NCBI GenBank assembly: GCA_947489175.1
Contig: CANLED010000001.1
Coordinates: forward strand, 1 to 53,141
Length of the DNA stretch: 53,141 nt
Origin: Chitinophagaceae bacterium
GTDB lineage: Bacteria; Bacteroidota; Bacteroidia; Chitinophagales; Chitinophagaceae
Reading direction: 5' to 3'
The notes under the pieces were generated by a model. The model was not told the origin of the DNA. It saw only the letters and a program-made list of their open reading frames with translations, and did no database searches. Shown here piece after piece: positions 44,411-52,650 of this stretch. Positions within the stretch are counted from its first letter, which is position 1. Every line of letters begins with the position of its first letter. The translations under genes and the position numbers were made by a program.

Positions 44411-46051
44411 ATGGAACAAATATCTTATGTTATTGGTGTTGACTATGGAACCGATTCTGTTCGGTCTATTGTTGTTAACGCTGCAACCGGACAAGAGCTT
44501 GCTTCTTCTGTATTTTTTTACCCCCGTTGGAAAAATCAGCTCTATTGCAATGCATCCGAAAATCAGTTTCGTCAACATCCACTGGATTATCTGGAAGGTC
44601 TTGAGACCACCATTAAAGATTGTATTCAACAAATAGGTCCGGATTGCGCAAAAAATATTAAAGGAATTGGTGTAGATACAACAGGATCAACGCCTGTAGC
44701 AGTTGATGCCACAGGCACGCCACTTGCATTACGCCCAGAATTTGCAGAGAATCCAAATGCAATGTTTGTTTTATGGAAAGACCATACAAGTGTAGCTGAA
44801 GCAGGTGGCATAAATGAGCATGCAAAAAAATTTGGGACCAATTATTTACAGTATGTAGGTGGGGTTTATAGCAGTGAATGGTTTTGGGCAAAACTTCTTC
44901 ATATATTAAGAACCGATGAAAAAGTTGCATGTGCTATTCATAGTTGGGTAGAGCACTGTGATTGGATTCCATTTGTTTTAACAGGCGGAACGAGTGCTTC
45001 AGACATTAAAAGAGGAGTATGCAGTGCAGGTCATAAAGCACTTTGGAGCGAAGATTTTGGGGGTTACCCTCCCGATTCATTTTTTTCAAGCCTGGATCCA
45101 TTGCTTGCAGGCTTTACCAGTAAGCTTCCCTCAGAAACATATACCTCCGATAAGCCAGCAGGTAATCTTTCTGCAGAGTGGGCCTCCCGGTTAAATTTAG
45201 ATACCCATGTAGTCGTTGCTGTAGGCGCATTTGATGCACACATGGGGGCAGTAGGCGCTCAAATAGAACCTTATTATCTAAGTAAAGTAATTGGAACCTC
45301 TACCTGTGATATGCTAGTGGCGCCAGCAGTTGAAGTAAAAGATAAACTGGTGCGCGGTATATGTGGTCAGGTAAACGGATCAATTATACCTGGAATGATA
45401 GGTATGGAAGCGGGTCAATCAGCATTTGGTGACGCGTATGCTTGGTTAAAGGACATACTTTCCTGGAGTTTGGATTTGCTGGAAGACGAAACTTTAAAAA
45501 ATAAAGCAACAGAAAAAATAATGGCTGCATTAACAGAAAAGGCAGCCTTGCTTCCACTTGATGAAAAAGATGAAATTGCCATTGATTGGTTAAATGGAAG
45601 ACGCACACCAGATGCCAATCAAATGTTGCACGGTGTTTTTGCAGGCTTAAATCTAGGAACCACTGCACCCAAAATGTTCAAAGCACTGATAGAAGCCACC
45701 TGCTTTGGTGCAAAAGCAATAGTAAATAGGTTTGTTGAAGAAGGTATTCCAGTAAAAGGACTGATTGGACTCGGGGGAGTTGCAAAAAAATCTCCTTACA
45801 TCATGCAAGTAATGGTTGATGTAATAAATATGCCCATTCGGATCCATAAGTCGGAACAAACATGTGCACTGGGTGCAGCGATGTTTGCTGCAACTGCAGC
45901 AGGTTTATATGAAAAAGTAGAAGATGCCATGCAGGCAATGGGGCAGGGATTTGATGCCACTTATACACCCAATTCTTCACGCGTAGCTTACTATCAAAAC
46001 CGCTACAACCAGTATAAAAAGCTTGGTCATTTTATTGAAACTAATTCTTAG
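44411..46051 (+). CDS. araB: L-ribulokinase
   Basis: The product is 546 residues of the FGGY carbohydrate kinase family. YVIGVDYGTDSVRSIVV is the ATP-binding start shared with ribulokinases, GIGVDTTGSTPVAV is the following substrate motif, and the C-terminal GLGGVAKKSPYIMQVMVDV is the second FGGY signature. It phosphorylates L-ribulose at O5 in the cytoplasm. It is the first gene of the divergent arabinose operon; araD begins 8 bases after its stop. The start is preceded by the candidate AraR operator and no clear ribosome-binding site, as usual in Bacteroidota. Confidence 0.97.
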   Translation: MEQISYVIGVDYGTDSVRSIVVNAATGQELASSVFFYPRWKNQLYCNASENQFRQHPLDYLEGLETTIKDCIQQIGPDCAKNIKGIGVDTTGSTPVAVDATGTPLALRPEFAENPNAMFVLWKDHTSVAEAGGINEHAKKFGTNYLQYVGGVYSSEWFWAKLLHILRTDEKVACAIHSWVEHCDWIPFVLTGGTSASDIKRGVCSAGHKALWSEDFGGYPPDSFFSSLDPLLAGFTSKLPSETYTSDKPAGNLSAEWASRLNLDTHVVVAVGAFDAHMGAVGAQIEPYYLSKVIGTSTCDMLVAPAVEVKDKLVRGICGQVNGSIIPGMIGMEAGQSAFGDAYAWLKDILSWSLDLLEDETLKNKATEKIMAALTEKAALLPLDEKDEIAIDWLNGRRTPDANQMLHGVFAGLNLGTTAPKMFKALIEATCFGAKAIVNRFVEEGIPVKGLIGLGGVAKKSPYIMQVMVDVINMPIRIHKSEQTCALGAAMFAATAAGLYEKVEDAMQAMGQGFDATYTPNSSRVAYYQNRYNQYKKLGHFIETNS

Positions 46052-46058
46052 ACCGATT

Positions 46059-46757
46059 ATGAGTAAATATGCACATATCATGGAGGAAGCATATGCAGCC
46101 AATATGCAATTACCGGAATTAGGGCTCGTGCTTTTTACATTTGGAAATGTGAGTTCTGCTGACAGAGACTTGGGGGTTTTCGCTATTAAACCAAGTGGCG
46201 TCCCATATGAACAATTATCTCCGGCGGATATGGTAATTGTTGATTTTGAGGGAAATACCGTGGCCGGAGAATTAAGACCATCGTCTGACACTAAAACACA
46301 TGCTGTTTTATACAAGCATTGGGAAACCATTGGTGGAATCGTCCATACGCACTCTGTATATGGAACTGCTTGGGCTCAATCTCAACGCGACATTCCCATT
46401 TTTGGAACGACACATGCCGATTACAATACCGTTAATATTCCATGCGCGTCACCTATGTCTGATGAAATGATTGAAGGCAATTATGAACTTGAAACGGGAT
46501 TTCAAATCATGAATTGTTTTAAAGAGCGCGGACTCGATTACAAAGAAGTTGAAATGGTTTTAGTAGGAAATCACGCACCTTTTACATGGGGCAAAAATGC
46601 TGATAAGGCTGTACACAATAGCGCAGTGTTGGAACAAATTGCTAAAATGGCGCTTTTGACAGAACAAATAAATCCAAAAGCACCTACATTAAAAGAAGCG
46701 CTTATCAGAAAACACTACGAAAGAAAACATGGTCCGAATAATTATTATGGTCAATAA
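46059..46757 (+). CDS. araD: L-ribulose-5-phosphate 4-epimerase
   Basis: The start is the ATG at 46059 (MSKYAHIMEEAYAANMQLPE), 8 bases after the araB stop; a longer frame from 46023 would run into araB. The 232-residue product belongs to the class II aldolase/epimerase family. VHTHSVYGTAWAQ has the first two zinc-binding histidines and LVGNHAPFTWG the third; FGNVSSAD is the phosphate-binding loop. It interconverts L-ribulose 5-phosphate and D-xylulose 5-phosphate, the entry into the pentose phosphate pathway. Length and all catalytic positions are normal. araA follows after 27 bases. Confidence 0.97.
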   Translation: MSKYAHIMEEAYAANMQLPELGLVLFTFGNVSSADRDLGVFAIKPSGVPYEQLSPADMVIVDFEGNTVAGELRPSSDTKTHAVLYKHWETIGGIVHTHSVYGTAWAQSQRDIPIFGTTHADYNTVNIPCASPMSDEMIEGNYELETGFQIMNCFKERGLDYKEVEMVLVGNHAPFTWGKNADKAVHNSAVLEQIAKMALLTEQINPKAPTLKEALIRKHYERKHGPNNYYGQ

Positions 46758-46784
46758 AATAGCAGCGATTAATTTATATATTTT

Positions 46785-48287
46785 ATGAAAAGTTTAGAAA
46801 CATTAGAAGTTTGGTTCGTTACCGGCAGTCAGGATCTATATGGCGAAAAAACCCTGCAACAAGTAGCTGTCAATGCAAAAGCCATTGCAGATTCATTGCA
46901 CGCAGAACAACAAATTCCAGTATCGGTAATTTGGAAACCAACCGTAAAATCTCCAGAGGAAATATTGGCAATTTTTCAGGAAGCCAATACAGCAAAGAAC
47001 TGTATCGGAATTGTTGCCTGGATGCATACTTTTTCTCCGGCTAAAATGTGGATTGGCGGATTAAAGATTCTACAAAAACCTCTCTTACATTTTCACACGC
47101 AATTTAATAGAGATATTCCCTGGGATTCTATTGATATGGATTTCATGAACCTGAATCAATCGGCACATGGAGACAGGGAATTCGGTTTTATCATGAGTCG
47201 AATGCGCTTGAATAGAAAAGTAGTGGTGGGTCATTGGCAGGATCATGAAACCATTGCTAAAATTGCGACATGGACAAGGGCTGCAGCTGGCTGGAATGAC
47301 TGGCAGGGTGCAAAATTTGTACGCTTTGGCGACAACATGCGTCAAGTGGCCGTTACGGATGGCGATAAAGTGGAAGCAGAAATTAAGTTTGGTTATTCAG
47401 TGAATACCTATGGCATTGGGGATTTGGTGCAAGTAATTAACCAAGTAACGGAAGCAGAAATTGATGTGCTTGTGGCGACATATGAATCCAGCTATAACCT
47501 CATGCCTTCTTTACAAAAAGGTGGTATACAACACGCTTCACTCAGAGAAGCAGCAAAAATTGAAATTGGCATGAAAGCCTTTTTAGTGGCTGGGAATTTT
47601 AAAGGATTCACAGATACTTTCGAAGACTTACACGGCATGGCACAACTACCAGGAATTGCTTCTCAAAGACTGATGGCAGATGGCTATGGCTTTGGAGGCG
47701 AAGGCGATTGGAAAACGGCTGCTCTTGTTAGAGCCATGAAAGTAATGGGTACTGGCTTGCAGGGAGGCAATTCATTTATGGAGGATTATACTTATCACTT
47801 TAATCCATCCGACAGCATGGTATTGGGAGCGCACATGTTAGAAATTTGCGAAACTATCGCATCCGATAAACCAAATTGCGAGATTCATCCTTTGGGTATT
47901 GGCGGAAAAGCTGATCCAGTAAGACTTGTTTTTAACTCAGCGCCGGGCCCTGCACTCAATGCTTCGATCGTTAGTATGGGCAATCGTTTTCGTTTACTTG
48001 TAAATGAAGTGTTGGCCGTTGAGCCAAAGCATGAATTGCCTAAGCTTCCGGTAGCAAGAGTTTTATGGAAACCATATCCTAATATGCACACTGGTTGTGC
48101 TGCTTGGATTTATGCTGGTGGCGCACACCATACATGTTATTCACAAAACTTAACTTCAGAACATTTAGAAGATTTCGCTTCAATGGCAGGTATAGAATTT
48201 TCTCTTATTGGAAAAGAAACAACACTGCATCAGTTCAAAAATGAGTTGAAATGGAGTGATGTGTATTACCATATAAACAAGCAATAA
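46785..48287 (+). CDS. araA: L-arabinose isomerase
   Basis: The product is 500 residues, the normal length. EVWFVTGSQDLYGEKTL is the family start. The four metal and catalytic positions are present: Glu in GGEGDWKTAAL, Glu in SFMEDYTYHF, His in VLGAHMLEI and His in YAGGAHHTCYS. It converts L-arabinose to L-ribulose in the cytoplasm with manganese. It lies 27 bases after araD. An 88-base gap with a strong inverted repeat separates it from the symporter gene, so the latter may have its own regulated promoter. Confidence 0.98.
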   Translation: MKSLETLEVWFVTGSQDLYGEKTLQQVAVNAKAIADSLHAEQQIPVSVIWKPTVKSPEEILAIFQEANTAKNCIGIVAWMHTFSPAKMWIGGLKILQKPLLHFHTQFNRDIPWDSIDMDFMNLNQSAHGDREFGFIMSRMRLNRKVVVGHWQDHETIAKIATWTRAAAGWNDWQGAKFVRFGDNMRQVAVTDGDKVEAEIKFGYSVNTYGIGDLVQVINQVTEAEIDVLVATYESSYNLMPSLQKGGIQHASLREAAKIEIGMKAFLVAGNFKGFTDTFEDLHGMAQLPGIASQRLMADGYGFGGEGDWKTAALVRAMKVMGTGLQGGNSFMEDYTYHFNPSDSMVLGAHMLEICETIASDKPNCEIHPLGIGGKADPVRLVFNSAPGPALNASIVSMGNRFRLLVNEVLAVEPKHELPKLPVARVLWKPYPNMHTGCAAWIYAGGAHHTCYSQNLTSEHLEDFASMAGIEFSLIGKETTLHQFKNELKWSDVYYHINKQ

Positions 48288-48303
48288 GAATGAGAGGGTA
48301 TAT

Positions 48304-48332
48304 ATTAATCATTACAAGAATAAATGATTAAT
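48304..48332 (+). promoter_or_regulatory. Inverted repeat, candidate AraR operator before the symporter
   Basis: ATTAATCATT (48304-48313) and AATGATTAAT (48323-48332) form perfect 10-base arms around 9 bases. ATTAATCATTACAAGAA matches the araB upstream element at 15 of 17 positions. It lies 44 bases before the symporter start. A mRNA hairpin is possible, but the shared central CATTACAAGAA favours an operator. Confidence 0.5.
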
Positions 48333-48375
48333 TAGACTACAATAATCATACAAAACACTTAAAAAGATTAATCAA

Positions 48376-50076
48376 ATGAACACAATTTCATTACAAGACA
48401 AATTGATTTTCGTCTTTTATTTTATTATAGTTGCCAGTTATGGATACTGGGTGTATAAGAAAAAGAAAAACGATGTTTCTGCTTCACAAGATTTCTTTTT
48501 AGCAGAAGGATCACTTACTTGGTGGGCAATTGGCGCTTCACTAATTGCATCTAATATTTCTGCTGAGCAATTTATTGGAATGAGTGGTGAAGGGTTTTTT
48601 GTGGGAATTGCTGTGGCAGCTTATGAGTGGATTGCCGCGCTAGCACTCATTATTATTGCAGTATGGTTTATCCCTATATATTTAAAAAATAAGATTTATA
48701 CTATGCCTCAGTTCTTGAAAACGAGGTACAATGAATCTGTTTCTTTGGTAATGGCCATTTTTTGGTTGTTTTTATATGTATTTGTAAACCTCACATCTAT
48801 TCTTTACTTAGGAGCCGTAGCCATCAATGGTTTATTGGGAGGCGAATACCTTCATGTTGTTATGGTTGGACTGATGGTAATGGCTTTATTTATTACACTG
48901 GGTGGTATGAAGGTAATTGGCTATACCGATGTTATTCAAGTAGCCGTATTAATTATTGGTGGCTTTGCAACAGTATACATGGCACTTCAAATTGTGGACC
49001 AGCGGATCAATGGTGTGCTTGATGGGAGTGCCATTGCGGGTTTCAAAACATTACTTGCTCAAGCTCCAGAACATTTTAAACTTATTTTGCCAAAACCAAA
49101 CAATACAGATATGAGTATTGCTGGGCAATTGGCAAGAGACAAGTATATAGTTTTGCCCGGTATTGCTATGTATTTTGCAGGTCAGTGGATTGTAAATTTA
49201 AATTACTGGGGATGTAACCAATACATTACACAAAGAGCACTTGGTGCAAAATTAGAAACCGCACGTAAAGGTATTTTGTTTGCTGGTTTTATGAAATTAT
49301 TTATGCCAGTAATTGTTATGTTGCCGGGTATTGCAGCTTATGTTTTATACAAAAACGGCCAACTTCCCGGACTTGAAGGTGGTAAAGATGGTGCATATTC
49401 TGCAATCTTAGCATTTTTGCCATCAGGTCTTAAAGGCCTTGCAATTGCTGCATTGACAGCTGCTATTGTAGCTTCTTTGGCTGGAAAAGCAAATAGTATT
49501 TCAACTATTTTCACATTAGATATTTACAAAAAATACATAAACAAAGATGCGGAAGAAAAGAAATTGGTTTGGACCGGAAGGTTAACCGTACTAGTATCTA
49601 TGATTGTTGCAGTACTGTTTACATGGAAAGATTTATTGGGCATTGGGGGTGAAGGTGGTTTTACTTTTATCCAGAAGTACACTGGCTTTATTAGCCCTGG
49701 TGTGTTTGCTATGTTTATTTTAGGATTTTTCTGGAAACGTACAACAGGCACTGCTGCGATGGTTGGATTAATCACTGGCTTTGCATTATCTATCTTCTTT
49801 AATAATTATGCAGTAGGTCTTTTAGGGCATGAGAACATCATGTTCACAGCATATTTAAATAAAAATGGGTTGTATGAAATTCCGTTTTTAATTAACATGG
49901 GCTGGTCTTTTGTAATCACTGTAGCAACAATGGTTGCTATTAGCTTGGCTGGACCAAAAGTGAATCCCAAAGCATTTGAAATTGATGCAAGCATGTTTAA
50001 AGTGAGTAAGTCTACACTCATTTTAATTGTTATAACCCTTATGATATTAAGTGCGCTCTACGTAAAATTCTGGTAA
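48376..50076 (+). CDS. Sodium:sugar symporter (SSS family), probable arabinose transporter
   Basis: The product is 566 residues with about 14 hydrophobic spans, the SLC5/SSS topology. WAIGASLIASNISAEQFIGM is the conserved second-span motif around the sodium site, and FAGQWIVNLNYWGCNQYI and AALTAAIVASLAGKANSI are later family signatures. It imports a monosaccharide with sodium across the inner membrane; being flanked by araBDA and araR, L-arabinose is the obvious cargo. The stop codon TAA is followed at once by the TTG that opens araR, so the two are translationally coupled. A decayed second copy of its C-terminal part lies downstream of araR. Confidence 0.93.
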   Translation: MNTISLQDKLIFVFYFIIVASYGYWVYKKKKNDVSASQDFFLAEGSLTWWAIGASLIASNISAEQFIGMSGEGFFVGIAVAAYEWIAALALIIIAVWFIPIYLKNKIYTMPQFLKTRYNESVSLVMAIFWLFLYVFVNLTSILYLGAVAINGLLGGEYLHVVMVGLMVMALFITLGGMKVIGYTDVIQVAVLIIGGFATVYMALQIVDQRINGVLDGSAIAGFKTLLAQAPEHFKLILPKPNNTDMSIAGQLARDKYIVLPGIAMYFAGQWIVNLNYWGCNQYITQRALGAKLETARKGILFAGFMKLFMPVIVMLPGIAAYVLYKNGQLPGLEGGKDGAYSAILAFLPSGLKGLAIAALTAAIVASLAGKANSISTIFTLDIYKKYINKDAEEKKLVWTGRLTVLVSMIVAVLFTWKDLLGIGGEGGFTFIQKYTGFISPGVFAMFILGFFWKRTTGTAAMVGLITGFALSIFFNNYAVGLLGHENIMFTAYLNKNGLYEIPFLINMGWSFVITVATMVAISLAGPKVNPKAFEIDASMFKVSKSTLILIVITLMILSALYVKFW

Positions 50077-50766
50077 TTGACGTCAAAGGCATATAACAAT
50101 CATAACCGTTTACTTGTAGCTGTTGACTGCATTATTTTTGGTTTCGACGGAACCGAAATCAAAGCCCTTTTAGTGAAGCGTTCTTTGGAACCAGAAAAAG
50201 GTAAATGGTCTTTGATGGGGGGATTTGTGACTACTAAAGAAAGTGTGCGTGACGCGGCTACTAGGGTATTGAAAAATTTAACGGGACTCGACAATGTTTA
50301 TATGGAGCAGCTGCACTGCTTTGGAGATGTAATGCGGGATGCAGCAGGACGTGTAATATCGGTTGCTTATTTTGCTCTTATCAAGCTAGACGATTATAAA
50401 GAAGAATTGTTACAAAAGCACCATGCAAGTTGGCATTCGTTAAATAAAATACCATCGGTTGTTTTTGACCATAAAAAAATGATTGCTCTATCATTAGAAA
50501 GATTACAACAAAAAGCCGTTGCCTATCCTATTGGATTTGAATTACTGCCCATAAAATTTACCATGCAGCAACTTCAAGCACTCTATGAAGCGGTATATAA
50601 TACCCGTTTTGACAAACGGAACTTTACCAAAAAAATTCTTACTCTCAATATACTTAATCGGTTAACAGAGAAAGAAAAAACAACTTCTCGTAAAGGATCA
50701 TTCTTATATACATTTGATAAGAAGAAATACAATAAATTAAAAAAACAAGGTATTAAGCTATTGTAA
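50077..50766 (+). CDS. araR: Nudix-family arabinose regulator AraR
   Basis: The product is 229 residues: a Nudix domain (about 10-140) and a winged-helix DNA-binding domain (about 150-229, FTKKILTLNILNRLTEKEK). The Nudix box starts at Gly49 and keeps Glu55, Arg63 and Gly70, but three catalytic acids of the REUxEExGU part are Val64, Asn67 and Leu68, so it cannot hydrolyse nucleotides and must be a sensor. Bacteroidota AraR proteins of this kind bind L-arabinose and repress arabinose genes. The only usable start is TTG, abutting the symporter stop (TAATTG) with no ATG further in. It probably controls the sites at 44366-44400 and 48304-48332. Confidence 0.9.
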   Translation: MTSKAYNNHNRLLVAVDCIIFGFDGTEIKALLVKRSLEPEKGKWSLMGGFVTTKESVRDAATRVLKNLTGLDNVYMEQLHCFGDVMRDAAGRVISVAYFALIKLDDYKEELLQKHHASWHSLNKIPSVVFDHKKMIALSLERLQQKAVAYPIGFELLPIKFTMQQLQALYEAVYNTRFDKRNFTKKILTLNILNRLTEKEKTTSRKGSFLYTFDKKKYNKLKKQGIKLL

Positions 50767-50779
50767 TGCAACTAATAAA

Positions 50780-50890
50780 TATGTCTGGAAAAATTCTTTT
50801 GGCATAGGAGATGAAGGTGGATACACTTCCATAAAGAAAAAACACTCCACCCTGATGATTCTTGCCATATTGTATGTGCGATTCTGGTAA
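50780..50890 (+). pseudogene. Decayed SSS symporter C-terminal fragment
   Basis: In one frame these bases read YVWKNSFGIGDEGG and then YTSIKKK, matching FTWKDLLGIGGEGGFTFIQK at residues 415-434 of the symporter upstream. They run directly into STLMILAILYVRFW and a TAA, matching the symporter's last residues (LMILSALYVKFW). About 110-120 residues in between are missing and there is no start. This is an internally deleted remnant of a second, related symporter gene. The translated similarity covers both pieces in the same order, so chance is unlikely. Confidence 0.75.
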
Positions 50891-50911
50891 AAAAGACCAT
50901 TTTGTTTAAGC

Positions 50912-50946
50912 AAAAGCCTTCCAACCTTGGAAGGCTTTTCTTTTTT
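50912..50946 (+). terminator. Rho-independent terminator of the arabinose operon
   Basis: AAAAGCCTTCCAA (50912-50924) pairs perfectly with TTGGAAGGCTTTT (50927-50939) around CC, followed by C and a run of six or more T. It is the strongest terminator in the window, ends the araBDA-symporter-araR transcript and coincides with the right edge of the low-G+C region. Confidence 0.9.
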
Positions 50947-50973
50947 CGTGATTAATTGGTCACCTTTGTGCCC

Positions 50974-52650
50974 ATGCCGCAGCCATCCTTCTTATTGACC
51001 ACGCTCAATGCCAAGTACATCCACATGAATCTGGCGATCAGGCTGCTGTACGAACTGAACAAGGGCGATGAACGGTTGAGCTGGAAGGAGTTCACCATCA
51101 AGGAGAATCCTGATGAAATCGCATCCTATTGCAGCAGTTTCGATGTGGTTTGTTTCAGCTGTTATATCTGGAACATCACCCAGACCTTGGCCGTGGCTGA
51201 AAAAATCAAACAGCTGAATCCCGCCACAAAAATATTGCTGGGAGGCCCGGAAGTAACCTACGATTGGCAGGAAATCATTCAATTGGATTGTATCGACTTC
51301 ATCGTAACCGGAGAAGGGGAGATCCCCTTTTCTGCCTTTCTGCAACAGTATCCTAATGTTGGGTCCATCAACAATATCGTATCCAAACAAAACAATGAGC
51401 TGATCTATCAGCAACAAGGGATTAATTTTCCGCTGGAGCAATACGCCAATACCAATCCCTACCAAAACGACGACCCTGAAACCCTTCGCAACCGGGTGCT
51501 CTACATTGAGACCTCAAGGGGCTGTCCTTACAAATGCGAATTCTGCCTGGCCAGCCTGGACAATGGCGTCCGCTACCTGCCCACGGAGCATATCAAGAGC
51601 AATCTCCTGTATCTGATGACACACGGTCGGGTAATCAAATTCCTGGACCGCACCTTCAATGTCAAAAAGGATTTCACGCTGGATATTTTTCAGTTCATCC
51701 TCGACCATGCCCGTCCAGACAATGTTTTCCAGTTCGAAATCACGGCGGATATCCTGCATCCCGCCATCATGCAGTTCATCAAGGAGAAGGTTCCCCGGGG
51801 GATGTTCCGTTTTGAGATCGGCATCCAAACCGTCAACCAAAAAGCCAACCTGGAGGTGAGCCGTAAACAGAATTTCGATAAAACAAAGGGCGTGATTCTT
51901 GAGCTGAAAGACCATGTGGACATGCACCTGGACCTGATCGTGGGCTTACCGCTGGATTACTGGAACGACATCAAATTCAGTTTTGAAGAGGTGTTCAAAC
52001 TCTTCCCTCCGGAACTGCAACTCGGCTTCCTGAAATTCCTGAAAGGTACACCCGTGCGAGACAAGCACCAGGACCATGGATACGTTTTCGATCCTGTTGC
52101 TCCTTATCAGATCATCAGGAGCAACTACCTCTCTGAACAGGAATTGGCAGACATTACTTTGCTTGAACATGCATTGGAAATATACTGGAACAAACCAAGG
52201 TTGTACAATACACTCAAATATGTAACTGCCCAATACAGCATCTTCGATTTTCTGCTGGGGCTGGGCCGTCAGTTTCAACTGAAACACGGGCGATTCATTG
52301 GTTTCAGCCTTGAAACAGTCTATGAAATTGCTGCAGCATTCATTGAATCAAGTTACCCCAACGACCCCGTGTTGAAAGAACTCCTTGCCATCGATCACTG
52401 GCTGCAACACAAGATCAAACCTTCGAAAAGTTTTTTACAGGAGTACGATAAAAAAGAAAAATTCGCTTTGCTCGATGCATACAAACTTCCCCACCAAACT
52501 TGCCGCTATGCAGTAGCACCCATCAATTTCGATTTCGGATTGTGGGAGCGGGAGGGAGTCATTCATTCAGCCGCAACAGAGCTCGTGATTGTTTTTGATG
52601 GCCAATCCAAAGCCAGGGTAGTCAACCTTGCAGCATTGCCCGTTGGTTAA
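50974..52650 (+). CDS. B12-binding radical SAM protein with DUF4080-like C-terminus
   Basis: The start is the ATG at 50974 (MPQPSFLLTTLNAKYIHMNL); a TTG at 50956 would only add six residues. The 558-residue product has an N-terminal cobalamin-binding-type domain (VVCFSCYIWN, ILLGGPEVTYDW), then a radical SAM barrel with CPYKCEFC (Cys184, Cys188, Cys191) that holds a 4Fe-4S cluster, and a C-terminal region as in DUF4080 proteins. The substrate is unknown. It is not a sulfatase-maturing enzyme: the extra cysteine-rich SPASM region is missing. Higher G+C than the locus suggests resident chromosome. Its stop overlaps that of the next, convergent gene. Confidence 0.9.
   Translation: MPQPSFLLTTLNAKYIHMNLAIRLLYELNKGDERLSWKEFTIKENPDEIASYCSSFDVVCFSCYIWNITQTLAVAEKIKQLNPATKILLGGPEVTYDWQEIIQLDCIDFIVTGEGEIPFSAFLQQYPNVGSINNIVSKQNNELIYQQQGINFPLEQYANTNPYQNDDPETLRNRVLYIETSRGCPYKCEFCLASLDNGVRYLPTEHIKSNLLYLMTHGRVIKFLDRTFNVKKDFTLDIFQFILDHARPDNVFQFEITADILHPAIMQFIKEKVPRGMFRFEIGIQTVNQKANLEVSRKQNFDKTKGVILELKDHVDMHLDLIVGLPLDYWNDIKFSFEEVFKLFPPELQLGFLKFLKGTPVRDKHQDHGYVFDPVAPYQIIRSNYLSEQELADITLLEHALEIYWNKPRLYNTLKYVTAQYSIFDFLLGLGRQFQLKHGRFIGFSLETVYEIAAAFIESSYPNDPVLKELLAIDHWLQHKIKPSKSFLQEYDKKEKFALLDAYKLPHQTCRYAVAPINFDFGLWEREGVIHSAATELVIVFDGQSKARVVNLAALPVG

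Noticed and set aside
50974..52650. Radical SAM gene as the missing sulfatase maturase
   Set aside because: It has an N-terminal cobalamin-binding-type domain and a DUF4080-like end, no SPASM cysteine cluster, and lies outside the low-G+C locus.
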